A program made the position numbers and the translations under genes. Below, one piece after another: positions 1 through 8,062 of a stretch of DNA of 64,000 bases (positions within the stretch are counted from its first letter, which is position 1; every line of letters starts with the position of its first letter). Below the pieces are notes generated by a model. It was not told where the DNA came from and ran no database searches. It was given only the letters and a program-made list of their open reading frames with translations. Source of the DNA: Streptohalobacillus salinus (GTDB lineage Bacteria > Bacillota > Bacilli > Bacillales > Amphibacillaceae); NCBI RefSeq assembly GCF_003201605.1, contig NZ_QJJR01000011.1:1-64000 (forward strand). The letters are read 5' to 3'.

Positions 1-132
1 CAATATAATTGAAAGAGTCATAATAACTCTGGTTAAAGCACTAGCTTTACTTACTTGTTTTTCTTAACATACTGTGTGTTTTGTTCAGTTTTCAATGTTC
101 AATGTGTTGCCGTCGTTTTCGACAGCTATTAA
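1..132 (-). other. Leader of an rRNA operon (rRNA lies beyond the window)
   Basis: On the minus strand this AT-rich stretch follows a consensus promoter and holds no open frame. At 101 to 85 it carries TGAACATTGAAAACTGA, which closely resembles the boxA-like antitermination/processing segment found ahead of 16S rRNA in bacilli. The adjacent ygxA-perR order matches the B. subtilis rrnD flank. I infer that 16S rRNA begins just left of position 1. No mature rRNA sequence is visible in the window. Confidence 0.7.
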
Positions 133-161
133 ATTATATAACAGACAGATTTGAATGTCAA
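133..161 (-). promoter_or_regulatory. rRNA operon promoter P2 (perfect sigma-A consensus)
   Basis: Minus strand: -35 TTGACA at 161-156, exactly 17 bp of spacer, and -10 TATAAT at 138-133. Both hexamers match the sigma-A consensus fully, which is typical of rRNA promoters. It points out of the window. Confidence 0.85.
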
Positions 162-258
162 TAACTTTTTACAGTTTTATTAATAGCTTGGCTACGACAC
201 TTAATATAGTAGGAAAAATCATTTGCTTTACTAAGTTATCGCCGAAGCAACGTTTATT

Positions 259-288
259 ACTATATCACGTGGGCGGATAGGTCGTCAA
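259..288 (-). promoter_or_regulatory. rRNA operon promoter P1
   Basis: Minus strand: -35 TTGACG at 288-283, 18 bp spacer, -10 TATAGT at 264-259, lying about 125 bp upstream of P2. Tandem promoters are the usual rrn arrangement in bacilli. Confidence 0.7.
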
Positions 289-332
289 TCAAAATTTAAA
301 AAAATCCACCCACATCCATCATTACTATCGCT

Positions 333-1208
333 TTATGGTTGATCAGTAAGTTGGTAAAGTCGGTGATAAACCCCTTCTCCTTTTGTTTTCATGCGCTTGA
401 CCTTCAAACGATTTTTATCAACAAGATAATGCACCATCATACCCAAATCTAAAGCATACGGCGCTAAAGCAGGGTGCTGTTTCAACTCACCGAATGCCCA
501 CGGTTCATTCTTTTCTTTTAAAACACTTTGCAAATGCTTAATCGCCACATCAACTTTATTTCCTAAGGTAAAATCAATTGCTAACATCATCAGTTCAATC
601 CGTTCATTTAATTGTTCATCGCTTGTAATAAGTTCTTGATACAATTTATGAATAGCAGGATCAATTCGTTTCACTTGCTCCCAGACCATAAGCTCTGGAT
701 GGTAACCTTGCTCTAAAATCGTTAGGCGTGCCAACGCATGAAGTGAACGAATGATTTTATTATAACTATCAAGTAAATTAGACGTGTCATACAATTCGAC
801 TGCCTCTTTGTAACTTCTTGCACCTTTCGCAAATTCCATTGCCATTTTCAATTCGCGTTGTTCTTTCGGAAACATGTTCACTTCTTCCTTCAAATTGTAG
901 AGGTACTCGTTACGGTCAAACAAAATTTGCCCTTGCGATACCCACTGAAACATACGGCGATAACCAGAGAACTCAATCCATTCTCTCAGTTTCTCAGCGG
1001 TAACACTGTGTAGTGCTGCTGTTCCAGATTCAAACTCATAGTGCTTCACCGACCACTCTGAAGCTTGTTCAGTCACAACAATTAACAAAATCGTATCAAA
1101 ATTATCAGTAACCGGACTACTTGTTAGATGCTTTTCAACTCTTAAAACGCCTAGTGTTCTCGGATCACTCGCACGTTCTTGATATATTGGACGTAATAAA
1201 TCTTCCAC
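333..1208 (-). CDS. ygxA: YgxA-like nucleotidyltransferase-like protein
   Basis: The product is about 291 aa and resembles the YgxA family of bacilli, annotated as nucleotidyltransferase-like with an uncharacterised role. The N-terminal half carries a strand-rich region (LLIVVTE) and the rest is mostly helical; it looks soluble, with no signal peptide. A GTG start at 1208 is preferred because AGAGGTGA lies just upstream; a longer reading from a GTG at 1253 has a poor ribosome site. The position between perR and an rRNA operon copies B. subtilis and supports the name. The biochemical function remains unknown. Confidence 0.75.
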   Translation of the reverse strand: MEDLLRPIYQERASDPRTLGVLRVEKHLTSSPVTDNFDTILLIVVTEQASEWSVKHYEFESGTAALHSVTAEKLREWIEFSGYRRMFQWVSQGQILFDRNEYLYNLKEEVNMFPKEQRELKMAMEFAKGARSYKEAVELYDTSNLLDSYNKIIRSLHALARLTILEQGYHPELMVWEQVKRIDPAIHKLYQELITSDEQLNERIELMMLAIDFTLGNKVDVAIKHLQSVLKEKNEPWAFGELKQHPALAPYALDLGMMVHYLVDKNRLKVKRMKTKGEGVYHRLYQLTDQP

Positions 1209-1587
1209 AACCTTCACCTCTTCTATTAAGTTTAGCGACCGATTCTTCAACACCCTTATTAAAGTCAGGTAATTTCTTACCCTATCCTAGATACAAACCA
1301 CATCTTCATCATTTTAAAAAAACGACTTATTTAATATAGTATTCTCGTTCCAAGTACAAATATCCTGTTCAATTATTTAAACTCTTTAATTATCATATCA
1401 TTTTTTATGCTAACTACTAAATCTATACGCATAAGTATTGCACGAACCAATGGTCGGTGTGTAATTAAAAACATTAACCTCATCATTTACACTTACGACT
1501 TTTCACTTAATCATTTAAACCCTTTGCATCCACATATTTAATCCGCTATTCCTCAATAGTTTCACAGGTCTTACTTTAAAGTAGCAC
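1209..1587. other. Intergenic stretch between ygxA and perR
   Basis: About 380 bp of AT-rich DNA. I see no open frame with a ribosome site and no structured RNA. It probably contains the ygxA promoter, but no hexamer pair stands out. Confidence 0.4.
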
Positions 1588-1629
1588 AAAAAAACTTCCT
1601 TCCTATTATAGGTAGGAAGGAAGTTTTTT
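1588..1629 (-). terminator. Terminator of perR
   Basis: Inverted repeat AACTTCCTTCCTA / TAGGAAGGAAGTT followed by a T-run on both strands, starting 10 bp past the perR stop. Confidence 0.85.
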
Positions 1630-1638
1630 GACTGAGGT

Positions 1639-2100
1639 TTAATGTTTTGTTTTGCAATCCGGACAGGTACCGTAAATTTCCATACGGTGGTGACTGACAT
1701 CAAAACCTGTGACAGTTTCAGCTAACGCTTCAACTTCATCTAGGCTTGGATAGTGAAAATCAACAATTTTACCGCACGATTCGCAGATCACATGATAATG
1801 TTTTGATGTGTTGTAATCAAAGCGACTTGATGCATCACCGTAGGTTAATTCCTTGACTAAGCCAATTTCTCTAAATACACGTAAATTATTGTAGACAGTT
1901 GCTACACTCATATTTGGAAATTTTCCTTCTAGTGCTTTGTAAATATCATCGGCGGTCGGATGTGTTTGAGCATGAATCAAAAACTCTAGCACCGCATGAC
2001 GTTGTGGCGTAATCCTAATACCTGAAGTCTTTAATCGCTCTACCGCTTCTTTTAACTCGTCATGACTATGGTCGTGATTATGATCATGATGTTCATGCAT
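1639..2100 (-). CDS. perR: Peroxide-sensing repressor PerR with His-rich N-terminus
   Basis: A Fur-family metalloregulator of about 153 aa that represses peroxide-stress genes with Fe or Mn and is inactivated when H2O2 oxidises metal-bound histidines. The sequence follows B. subtilis PerR closely, with metal ligands at H47, D95, H101, H103 and D114 and the structural zinc pairs C106/C109 and C146/C149. The DNA-binding helix region includes [13 protein letters not shown]. The start at 2100 is chosen because GAGGTG sits 7 nt upstream; ATGs at 2106 and 2121 are alternatives. Oddity: residues 2-13 are nearly all His and Asp, absent from B. subtilis PerR. A PerR box overlaps its own predicted transcription start. 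Confidence 0.93.
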   Translation of the reverse strand: MHEHHDHNHDHSHDELKEAVERLKTSGIRITPQRHAVLEFLIHAQTHPTADDIYKALEGKFPNMSVATVYNNLRVFREIGLVKELTYGDASSRFDYNTSKHYHVICESCGKIVDFHYPSLDEVEALAETVTGFDVSHHRMEIYGTCPDCKTKH

Positions 2101-2202
2101 GGCCATCCACCTCTCTTTCATTTTCTATCCGTAATTATTAGATGGCTACTTCTTAACAAATCTTTAAATAGAAGTTGTTATTCTGTAACTTCAATTATTA
2201 GT

Positions 2203-2249
2203 TTATAATTCTTATAATTAGTGTACTAGGTTTTAACCAGGTTTGTCAA
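2203..2249 (-). promoter_or_regulatory. perR promoter with PerR box
   Basis: The minus-strand -35 TTGACA is at 2249-2244, with a weak -10 TACACT at 2225-2220 (18 bp spacer). The PerR box TTATAATTCTTATAA at 2203-2217 differs from the consensus TTATAATnATTATAA at one position and covers the expected start of transcription, as expected for autorepression. Confidence 0.75.
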
Positions 2250-2253
2250 ATGA

Positions 2254-2279
2254 AAAATAGCCTAGGACTAGGCTATTTT
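2254..2279 (-). terminator. Stem-loop after the cobalamin adenosyltransferase operon
   Basis: Perfect 12-bp inverted repeat AAAATAGCCTAG / CTAGGCTATTTT with a 2-base centre. It lies about 40 bp past the stop of the gene ending at 2318 and just upstream of the perR promoter. Confidence 0.6.
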
Positions 2280-2317
2280 ATAAACGTTCCTACTGTAATA
2301 GATATCATGTGTTCCTA

Positions 2318-2884
2318 TTATTCAGCTTCATAAGTGAACGGCTTCTCATCATATGCACTGAATATATTAATGAAACGTGCAGCAACAAATAATAAATCTG
2401 AAAGCCGATTTAAATATGCTAATACTAACGGACTTACCTCATCTTTCAGTCCAACTGTCATCCGTTCAGCTCGTCTAACAATCGTTCTGGCATGATGCAG
2501 TGTTGCTGCCGAAGGGTGACCTGATGGCAAAATAAATTGTTTTAAGTCAGGTGTTTCTTCTTCCCACTTATCAATTGTTGCTTCCATACGATCGATAGCC
2601 GCTTGAGTTATTGGCCAAGGAACGTCATGCCCTTCTGGCGTTGCCAATTCTGAACCGACATGAAACAACATTCTTTGTACATCTTCCATGCAAGTTATAA
2701 AAATTTTACGATCAGATAATGACCACGTCAACCCTTGATCAATCGTAGCTATTGCATAACCGATCACAGCGTTCGCTTCATCCACTGTCCCATAAGCATC
2801 TACACGCAAATGGTTTTTCGCTACCCGACTTCCTGAAATTAATGATGTCTCCCCACTATCACCGGACCGTGTGTATATTCTCAT
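2318..2884 (-). CDS. yvqK: Cob(I)alamin adenosyltransferase, PduO type
   Basis: This 188-aa enzyme transfers the adenosyl group of ATP to cob(I)alamin, making coenzyme B12. Family signatures are visible: the N-terminal ATP-binding segment TRSGDSGETSL, then VDAYGTVDEANAVIG, the helix HHARTIVRRAER, and near the C-terminus YLNRLSDLLFVAAR. It is soluble and of the usual family length. It follows the dehydrogenase gene ending at 2887 with only 2 bp between them, so the two are probably co-transcribed. No B12 synthesis gene or B12-dependent enzyme is nearby. Named after the B. subtilis homologue. Confidence 0.88.
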   Translation of the reverse strand: MRIYTRSGDSGETSLISGSRVAKNHLRVDAYGTVDEANAVIGYAIATIDQGLTWSLSDRKIFITCMEDVQRMLFHVGSELATPEGHDVPWPITQAAIDRMEATIDKWEEETPDLKQFILPSGHPSAATLHHARTIVRRAERMTVGLKDEVSPLVLAYLNRLSDLLFVAARFINIFSAYDEKPFTYEAE

Positions 2885-2886
2885 TG

Positions 2887-3834
2887 TTAATACCCCCGCT
2901 TTGGATTAATTTGATTTACAGGCAGTGAGCCATCAACCAAATAACCGCTAAGATTTTCCTCAAAGATGCTAAGCGCTCTCGGAACGTACATTTTAGATTT
3001 CCCTGAAATATGTGGCGTGATTGTTATTTTATCGTGCATCCAAAATGGATGTTCGACCGGTAACGGCTCTTCTGGTAACACATCTAGAATTGCATGCTCA
3101 ATTTCTCCTTCATTAAGTGCATCTAGTAACACCTCTGTTTCAACCGCATCGCCTCTTCCCATATTTAAGAAAATCGCATCGCGTTTCATTGCTTTGAATG
3201 CTTCTTTATGATAAAAAGGACGTGTTTCCGCAACACTTGGTAAAATAGATACAACAAAATCAGCACCTCTAAGTGCTGTGATCAACTCTGACTGAGAATA
3301 AGACTTATCAAAGTACGGCTTATCTTCACCTGTACGACTTACCGCTCGCGTCTCAATATCAAAAATCCGGCAAATTCTTGCCAGTTCTTCACCAATTGCT
3401 CCAGCTCCAACAACAGTTAAGACGCGCTGATTAATTTCGCGGGTTGGAAGCTTTTGATTCCAAACTTTATTTTGTTGTTGTTTGTCAAACTGATACACAT
3501 TACGATACTGAGCCAATAACATTCCTAAAGCATATTCTGCCATCGGCTTTTTGTGAATACCACGCGCATTGGTTACCTGTATTTCTCGTTCAATAATTGC
3601 CTCAAACGGCAGTTCTTCTATGCCAGCAGAGAGAACCATAATCCATTTCAAAGCTTTCGCCTGATTTATATGTTCACTCGTTAGATCTTCTCCATATGTC
3701 AACAATACTTCTGCTTTATTTAAATTTACTGCTTCTTCTATCGAATGATAAAAATAAAAGCTTATTGCTGGATAACGCTCAATTAATTGTTGTTCTATAG
3801 TTTCACTAAAGTGCGTAGCAGAAACGACAATCAT
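2887..3834 (-). CDS. D-isomer specific 2-hydroxyacid dehydrogenase
   Basis: An NAD(P)-dependent oxidoreductase of about 315 aa. A catalytic half is split around a Rossmann domain whose nucleotide loop reads VGAGAIG near residue 140. Conserved features include the arginine segment MGRGDAVETEVLLDAL, an acidic EEP segment and the catalytic histidine in TPHISG. It belongs to the SerA/GhrB superfamily; the substrate cannot be assigned, and the lack of an ACT domain argues against phosphoglycerate dehydrogenase. The ATG at 3834 is chosen for the AAGAAGGGA site upstream; an earlier in-frame start at 3870 has none. It is the first gene of a two-gene unit with the cobalamin adenosyltransferase. Confidence 0.85.
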   Translation of the reverse strand: MIVVSATHFSETIEQQLIERYPAISFYFYHSIEEAVNLNKAEVLLTYGEDLTSEHINQAKALKWIMVLSAGIEELPFEAIIEREIQVTNARGIHKKPMAEYALGMLLAQYRNVYQFDKQQQNKVWNQKLPTREINQRVLTVVGAGAIGEELARICRIFDIETRAVSRTGEDKPYFDKSYSQSELITALRGADFVVSILPSVAETRPFYHKEAFKAMKRDAIFLNMGRGDAVETEVLLDALNEGEIEHAILDVLPEEPLPVEHPFWMHDKITITPHISGKSKMYVPRALSIFEENLSGYLVDGSLPVNQINPKRGY

Positions 3835-3940
3835 AACATGAATCCCTTCTTTCTTTCCCTGGTTCGTCAAATAAGCGCACCAGAATCTATGTAATTGTTA
3901 CCTATAATGTAAAGTGAAACGGAAATAAAGTCAAAGAAAT

Positions 3941-3972
3941 GTGCTAGTCTAAGTCCTCTCTTAAACTAGCAC
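3941..3972 (-). terminator. Stem-loop after bcp
   Basis: Arms GTGCTAGT and ACTAGCAC with a 16-base loop, followed on the minus strand by a modest T-rich tract. It lies about 18 bp past the bcp stop. Confidence 0.5.
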
Positions 3973-3989
3973 GTGTCACTTTATTCTTC

Positions 3990-4460
3990 TTAGCTCATAT
4001 GTTCTTTAATGTACTGTAATGCATCTTCTACGTGACCATCGACATCAACGTCCCGATAAACCTTCGCAATATAACCTTCTTTATCAATTATGAAAGTCGC
4101 ACGCTCATTGCCGTGATAAACTTTCCCATCTTTTTCTTTTTCTTTCCAAACTCCGAACGCCTCTGCTAAGCGATGGGATTCATCAACCACTAAGGTGAAC
4201 GGTAAATTATAGTCTTTTTTAAATTCTTCATGGCTCTCTTTCGAATCCGGACTAACACCAATAATTTCAGTATCTAGTGCATCAAAAGTCTCTTTATGGT
4301 CACGGAAACTGCATGCTTCAGCTGTACATCCTGATGTTTTATCTTTCGGATAGAAATACAGCACGACGGATTGACCTTTAAAATCCGGTAAAAATATTTT
4401 TTCACCTTCACTTGTAATTAATTCAAGCTCTGGAACAAAGTCACCTTTTTTTATTGCCAT
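3990..4460 (-). CDS. bcp: Thiol peroxidase Bcp (peroxiredoxin Q)
   Basis: This 156-aa cytoplasmic peroxiredoxin reduces hydroperoxides with thioredoxin-type reductants. The active-site segment DKTSGCTAEACSFRD shows the peroxidatic Cys45 and the resolving Cys50 five residues later, the atypical 2-Cys BCP/PrxQ arrangement. Its length is normal. A GGAGG site precedes the ATG at 4460. In B. subtilis the homologue (YgaF) also lies between perR and gsaB, so the neighbourhood is conserved. No PerR box is visible upstream of it here. Confidence 0.93.
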   Translation of the reverse strand: MAIKKGDFVPELELITSEGEKIFLPDFKGQSVVLYFYPKDKTSGCTAEACSFRDHKETFDALDTEIIGVSPDSKESHEEFKKDYNLPFTLVVDESHRLAEAFGVWKEKEKDGKVYHGNERATFIIDKEGYIAKVYRDVDVDGHVEDALQYIKEHMS

Positions 4461-4599
4461 CTATAAAACCTCCTAAATAAGTATATAGTTTCTTTTCATA
4501 TATTATTTGTTTACCCAACTCCTAGCAAACTTAAACGCAATTGCTTATTAAAGTAGCTACTACTTTCACTTCCTATTCCTGTTAGCAGAGAACAAACAC

Positions 4600-4630
4600 T
4601 TGTTACGAAATATGTAGAATCATGTATAAT
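4600..4630 (+). promoter_or_regulatory. Probable gsaB promoter
   Basis: A consensus -10 TATAAT at 4625-4630 lies 35 bp ahead of the gsaB start. The -35 is either TTGTTA at 4600-4605 (19 bp spacer) or TTACGA at 4603-4608 (16 bp). Confidence 0.5.
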
Positions 4631-4664
4631 GATAGGAAATCAATATTTTCTCGGAGGTTATAAA

Positions 4665-5951
4665 ATGAAATGTACACAATCAATTGCGTTACATAAAGAA
4701 GCTGAACAACACATCGTCGGTGGGGTGAACTCACCTTCTCGTGCATATAAAGGCGTTGGCGGTGGTACACCCATCTACATGGAAAGAGGAGAAGGTCCTT
4801 ACTTTTACGATGTTGATGGCAATCGTTACATCGATTACCTAGCCGCTTACGGTCCTATAGTGACTGGTCACGCTCATCCACATATCACCAAAGCTATTCA
4901 AAACCAAGCAAAAAAAGGGGTTTTATTCGGAACACCAACCGCACAAGAAAACACCTTCGCTAAAATGCTTAAACAAGCCATCCCCTCTCTGGAAAAAGTA
5001 CGTTTTGTCAATTCAGGAACTGAGGCTGTGATGACGACAATTCGCGTTGCTCGTGCATACACCAATCGCGAAAAGATTATCAAGTTCGCCGGCTGTTACC
5101 ATGGTCACAGTGACATCGTTCTTGTTCAAGCGGGTTCTGGTCCTTCAACGCTAGGAAATCCTGATTCTGCAGGTGTTACGAAAGGTACTGCCAACGAAGT
5201 TATCACTGTACCTTTCAATGATTTGGCTAATTTTAAAGAAGCGCTTCGCCTCTGGGGGGATCAAATTGCTGCGGTATTAGTGGAACCCATTGTTGGAAAC
5301 TTCGGAATTGTAGAACCGGATGATGGTTTTTTACAGGCTGTTAATGAGCTAGCACATGCAAATGATTCGTTAGTCATCTATGATGAAGTAATTACCGCGT
5401 TTCGCTTTATGTACGGTTCTGCTCAACAGCTCTATAATATTGAACCCGATTTAACTGCGTTAGGTAAAGTGATTGGTGGCGGCTTACCTATCGGTGCTTA
5501 TGGCGGACGTGTGGACATTATGGAACAGGTTGCACCACTTGGCCCTGCATATCAAGCAGGTACGATGGCTGGTAATCCACTATCAATGGCATCCGGCATT
5601 GCTTGCCTTGAAGTCTTGCAAGAAAATGGCATTTATGAAGAGCTTGATCGATTGGGTGAAAAGTTAGCTGACGGAATCAGTCGCGCCGCAAATCAACATG
5701 GTATTGAAATTACAATTAACCGTTTGAAAGGTGCCTTAACTGTATATTTCACGAATAAAACTGTGCGTAACTTCGCCGATGCTCAAGCGACTGATAGTGA
5801 AAAATTCGGTCAATTCTTTCACTTGATGTTAGAACAAGGTATTAATTTAGCCCCCTCTAAATATGAGGCTTGGTTCCTGACAATTACTCATACCGACAAA
5901 GAAATTGACGAGACACTTGTCGCTGTTGAGCGTGCTTTTGCAAAAATGTAA
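4665..5951 (+). CDS. gsaB: Glutamate-1-semialdehyde 2,1-aminomutase (GsaB/HemL)
   Basis: A PLP enzyme of about 428 aa that converts glutamate-1-semialdehyde to 5-aminolevulinate in heme synthesis. The sequence shows the VNSPSRAY N-terminal signature, the [13 protein letters not shown] cofactor region, the DEVITAFR aspartate segment, and the PLP lysine in [18 protein letters not shown]. The ATG at 4665 is used because CGGAGG precedes it; the frame is open 36 bp further upstream without a ribosome site. The position beside bcp and perR fits the B. subtilis gsaB paralogue rather than the hemAXCDBL operon copy. Confidence 0.93.
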   Translation: MKCTQSIALHKEAEQHIVGGVNSPSRAYKGVGGGTPIYMERGEGPYFYDVDGNRYIDYLAAYGPIVTGHAHPHITKAIQNQAKKGVLFGTPTAQENTFAKMLKQAIPSLEKVRFVNSGTEAVMTTIRVARAYTNREKIIKFAGCYHGHSDIVLVQAGSGPSTLGNPDSAGVTKGTANEVITVPFNDLANFKEALRLWGDQIAAVLVEPIVGNFGIVEPDDGFLQAVNELAHANDSLVIYDEVITAFRFMYGSAQQLYNIEPDLTALGKVIGGGLPIGAYGGRVDIMEQVAPLGPAYQAGTMAGNPLSMASGIACLEVLQENGIYEELDRLGEKLADGISRAANQHGIEITINRLKGALTVYFTNKTVRNFADAQATDSEKFGQFFHLMLEQGINLAPSKYEAWFLTITHTDKEIDETLVAVERAFAKM

Positions 5952-6128
5952 TAATTATTAGCAGCAGATCCTAATAAACTGAATAATATACACTTTTATG
6001 AATATTTATTTATTTTTGAATTGATTATTTATTCGGAATATGCTATATTAGCTATGAAATTTAATATTTCAACTCATGCTTTATTTTGTCGATTTGTATG
6101 ACTTCCCTTCAAAGCATGAAAGTTACTT

Positions 6129-6166
6129 GGCCTTTTCGAGTGGAGAAACTCGAAAAGGTCCTTTTT
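6129..6166 (+). terminator. Terminator of gsaB
   Basis: Stem CCTTTTCGAGT / ACTCGAAAAGG followed by TCCTTTTTAT. It lies inside the upstream extension of the following open frame, which confirms that the next gene must start later, at 6238. Confidence 0.85.
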
Positions 6167-6237
6167 ATCGTTTAATCTTATGTTTTATTGGAAATATACT
6201 ATATAACGGAGCCTTCAAGAAGGGAGCACTCACTCAT

Positions 6238-7323
6238 ATGAGATTAGGTGCACGAATGTTTAAAACAGGATTAGCCGTTGCAATAGCACTCTACGCGGCA
6301 TCGATCATTGGATTTCCATCAACAGTATTTGCTGGTTTTGCTGCTGTATTCGCGGTTCAACCTTCCATTTATCAATCATACATGACGATTTTAAAACAAC
6401 TGCAAGCAAACTTTATCGGTGTAGTTACTGCGATTACACTTGGATACATTTTAGGTAATGATCCAATCGTCGTTGGTATTTCTGTTGTGTTCGTCATTAG
6501 TATTTGCCGCTATTTACGCATTGAGAAAAGTGCTGTATCGATTGCGTTAATCGCGGTAATCTCGACAATGGAGAACACATCGATGGATATTTATCTATTT
6601 GGTTTAATGCGTTTTTCATCATTAATGCTCGGTATTTTTTCAGCTTTCTTAGTGAATTTATTATTTATCCCACCACGGTACGAAACAACGCTTTTTCAAA
6701 AAATCAGTGAAAATACAACTGAAATTCTAAAGTGGTTACGGATCACAACACGTCATCTGTCTGATGACCCTTCACTAAAGAAAGAATTAACTAAAATCGA
6801 AAAGGATTTGCACCGAATGGATGAACTCCATTCCTTATTTGCTGAAGAACGTGTCTACCGCAGTAAACGTCGACCAATACGCGCTCGTAAGCTCGTTGTT
6901 TTCAGACAATTGACCAAAACAACCCATCGGAGTTTTCGCGTTCTTAAATCGATTCAAAAAGTAGACAACCGCGCAAATCTTATGCCAGCTGATTTACAAA
7001 AGCGTTTAATTGAAGAAATTGATATTGTCATTAATGCACACGAGAATATAATGCTTGGGTTTATGCGAAAAATTAAACGTAATCAAAAACGACCGATTCA
7101 TCATTTACGTGAATCAAACATTCCTGATGTTGTTGATCGTTTACTTGAGCTCTATCAGAAAAACGAAGCCGATTATTTGATTTTCTTACCTTTAGCAGCG
7201 ATGTTAATGAATTATCATCAAGATTTAAAGCACCTCCAAACGCTCTTGAACAGTTACGATCAATTCCATGGCGAGGAAAAACTAGATATTTTACCTAAAT
7301 CTCGCGATCTGGGTTCGGGTTAA
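6238..7323 (+). CDS. ygaE: Aromatic acid exporter (FUSC/ArAE) family membrane protein
   Basis: A predicted inner-membrane protein of about 361 aa. The N-terminal half has several hydrophobic segments (AVAIALYAASIIGF, FAGFAAVFAV, NFIGVVTAITLGYIL, IVVGISVVFVISI and one near residue 140). The second half is a charged helical cytoplasmic domain. This matches the ArAE_1/FUSC-type family that includes B. subtilis YgaE and YqjA; transport substrates are unknown. The start at 6238 has AAGGGAG upstream; the longer frame from 6076 runs through the gsaB terminator and is rejected. The symbol rests on synteny with gsaB. Confidence 0.8.
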   Translation: MRLGARMFKTGLAVAIALYAASIIGFPSTVFAGFAAVFAVQPSIYQSYMTILKQLQANFIGVVTAITLGYILGNDPIVVGISVVFVISICRYLRIEKSAVSIALIAVISTMENTSMDIYLFGLMRFSSLMLGIFSAFLVNLLFIPPRYETTLFQKISENTTEILKWLRITTRHLSDDPSLKKELTKIEKDLHRMDELHSLFAEERVYRSKRRPIRARKLVVFRQLTKTTHRSFRVLKSIQKVDNRANLMPADLQKRLIEEIDIVINAHENIMLGFMRKIKRNQKRPIHHLRESNIPDVVDRLLELYQKNEADYLIFLPLAAMLMNYHQDLKHLQTLLNSYDQFHGEEKLDILPKSRDLGSG

Positions 7324-7370
7324 TTGTTACCTATACCCCGTTGCTAAATGTATAGATCAACGCTATAACA

Positions 7371-7413
7371 ACCAAGATGCCCCGCAGTTTAAAAAACTGC
7401 GGGGCATCTTGGT
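7371..7413. terminator. Bidirectional terminator between ygaE and ygaC
   Basis: A 20-bp perfect inverted repeat (7371-7390 and 7394-7413) with a GC-rich core GATGCCCCGC and A/T flanks. It is shared by the two convergent genes. Confidence 0.85.
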
Positions 7414-7941
7414 TTAACGATACGTTAAAAAGAGTTCGTATAATTGTTCGATGTATGCATGAGAAAAAGGACCCTTACGCTGATGAATCATTTTTGTCAG
7501 TTCATCGACACTCTTCCATAAAACATCATCCATTCCTTCAGGATAACTCATTTCAACACGGTGTTGATCATACTCATCTTCATCTAGTAACGTATACGTC
7601 ATATCAGGAAACACTTTAACATCAAGATCGTAATCGATATACTTAACGGCGTCTGTTTCGAATACATAAGGAGAGCTTATATTACAATAATAGTGAATGC
7701 CATCTGCACGCAACATACTAATTACATTAAACCAGTGTTTGGTATAAAAAAAACATATGGCTGGTTCTCGCGTAATCCAAGAACGTCCATCACTTTCAAT
7801 CACTCGTGTACGATCATTTGCACCAATGATTTTAGTGCTGGTTGATTTTAGCACCAACGTTTCTTCCCACGTGCGATGAAGCTGCCCGTTATGTTTATAA
7901 CTTTTGATTTGCATTGGTTTGCCTTGCTTGGGGCCAGCCAT
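7414..7941 (-). CDS. ygaC: Nucleoside tri/diphosphatase, DUF402 (YgaC-like)
   Basis: A protein of about 175 aa of the DUF402/UPF0374 family; the Staphylococcus homologue hydrolyses nucleoside tri- and diphosphates. Visible family features are the N-terminal [15 protein letters not shown], the central [16 protein letters not shown], and the acidic [13 protein letters not shown] with DEDEYDQH, which likely coordinates Mg. Two adjacent ATGs follow AAAGGAAG; the second (7941) has the better spacing. The position next to ygaE/gsaB is conserved with B. subtilis. Confidence 0.88.
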   Translation of the reverse strand: MAGPKQGKPMQIKSYKHNGQLHRTWEETLVLKSTSTKIIGANDRTRVIESDGRSWITREPAICFFYTKHWFNVISMLRADGIHYYCNISSPYVFETDAVKYIDYDLDVKVFPDMTYTLLDEDEYDQHRVEMSYPEGMDDVLWKSVDELTKMIHQRKGPFSHAYIEQLYELFLTYR

Positions 7942-8062
7942 CATATCTTCCTTTCTAATTGTTAGCTACATTTATTATAACGATAATGGTTAACAATTGA
8001 AAATATATTAACTTCATTATTAATATAGTAGTACGAATATTAGGTTTAAGCAACCGCATCGG

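Noticed and set aside
6076-6237. In-frame N-terminal extension of the FUSC/YgaE-like protein
   Set aside because: It contains the complete gsaB terminator hairpin and T-run; a proper ribosome site and membrane-protein start occur at 6238.
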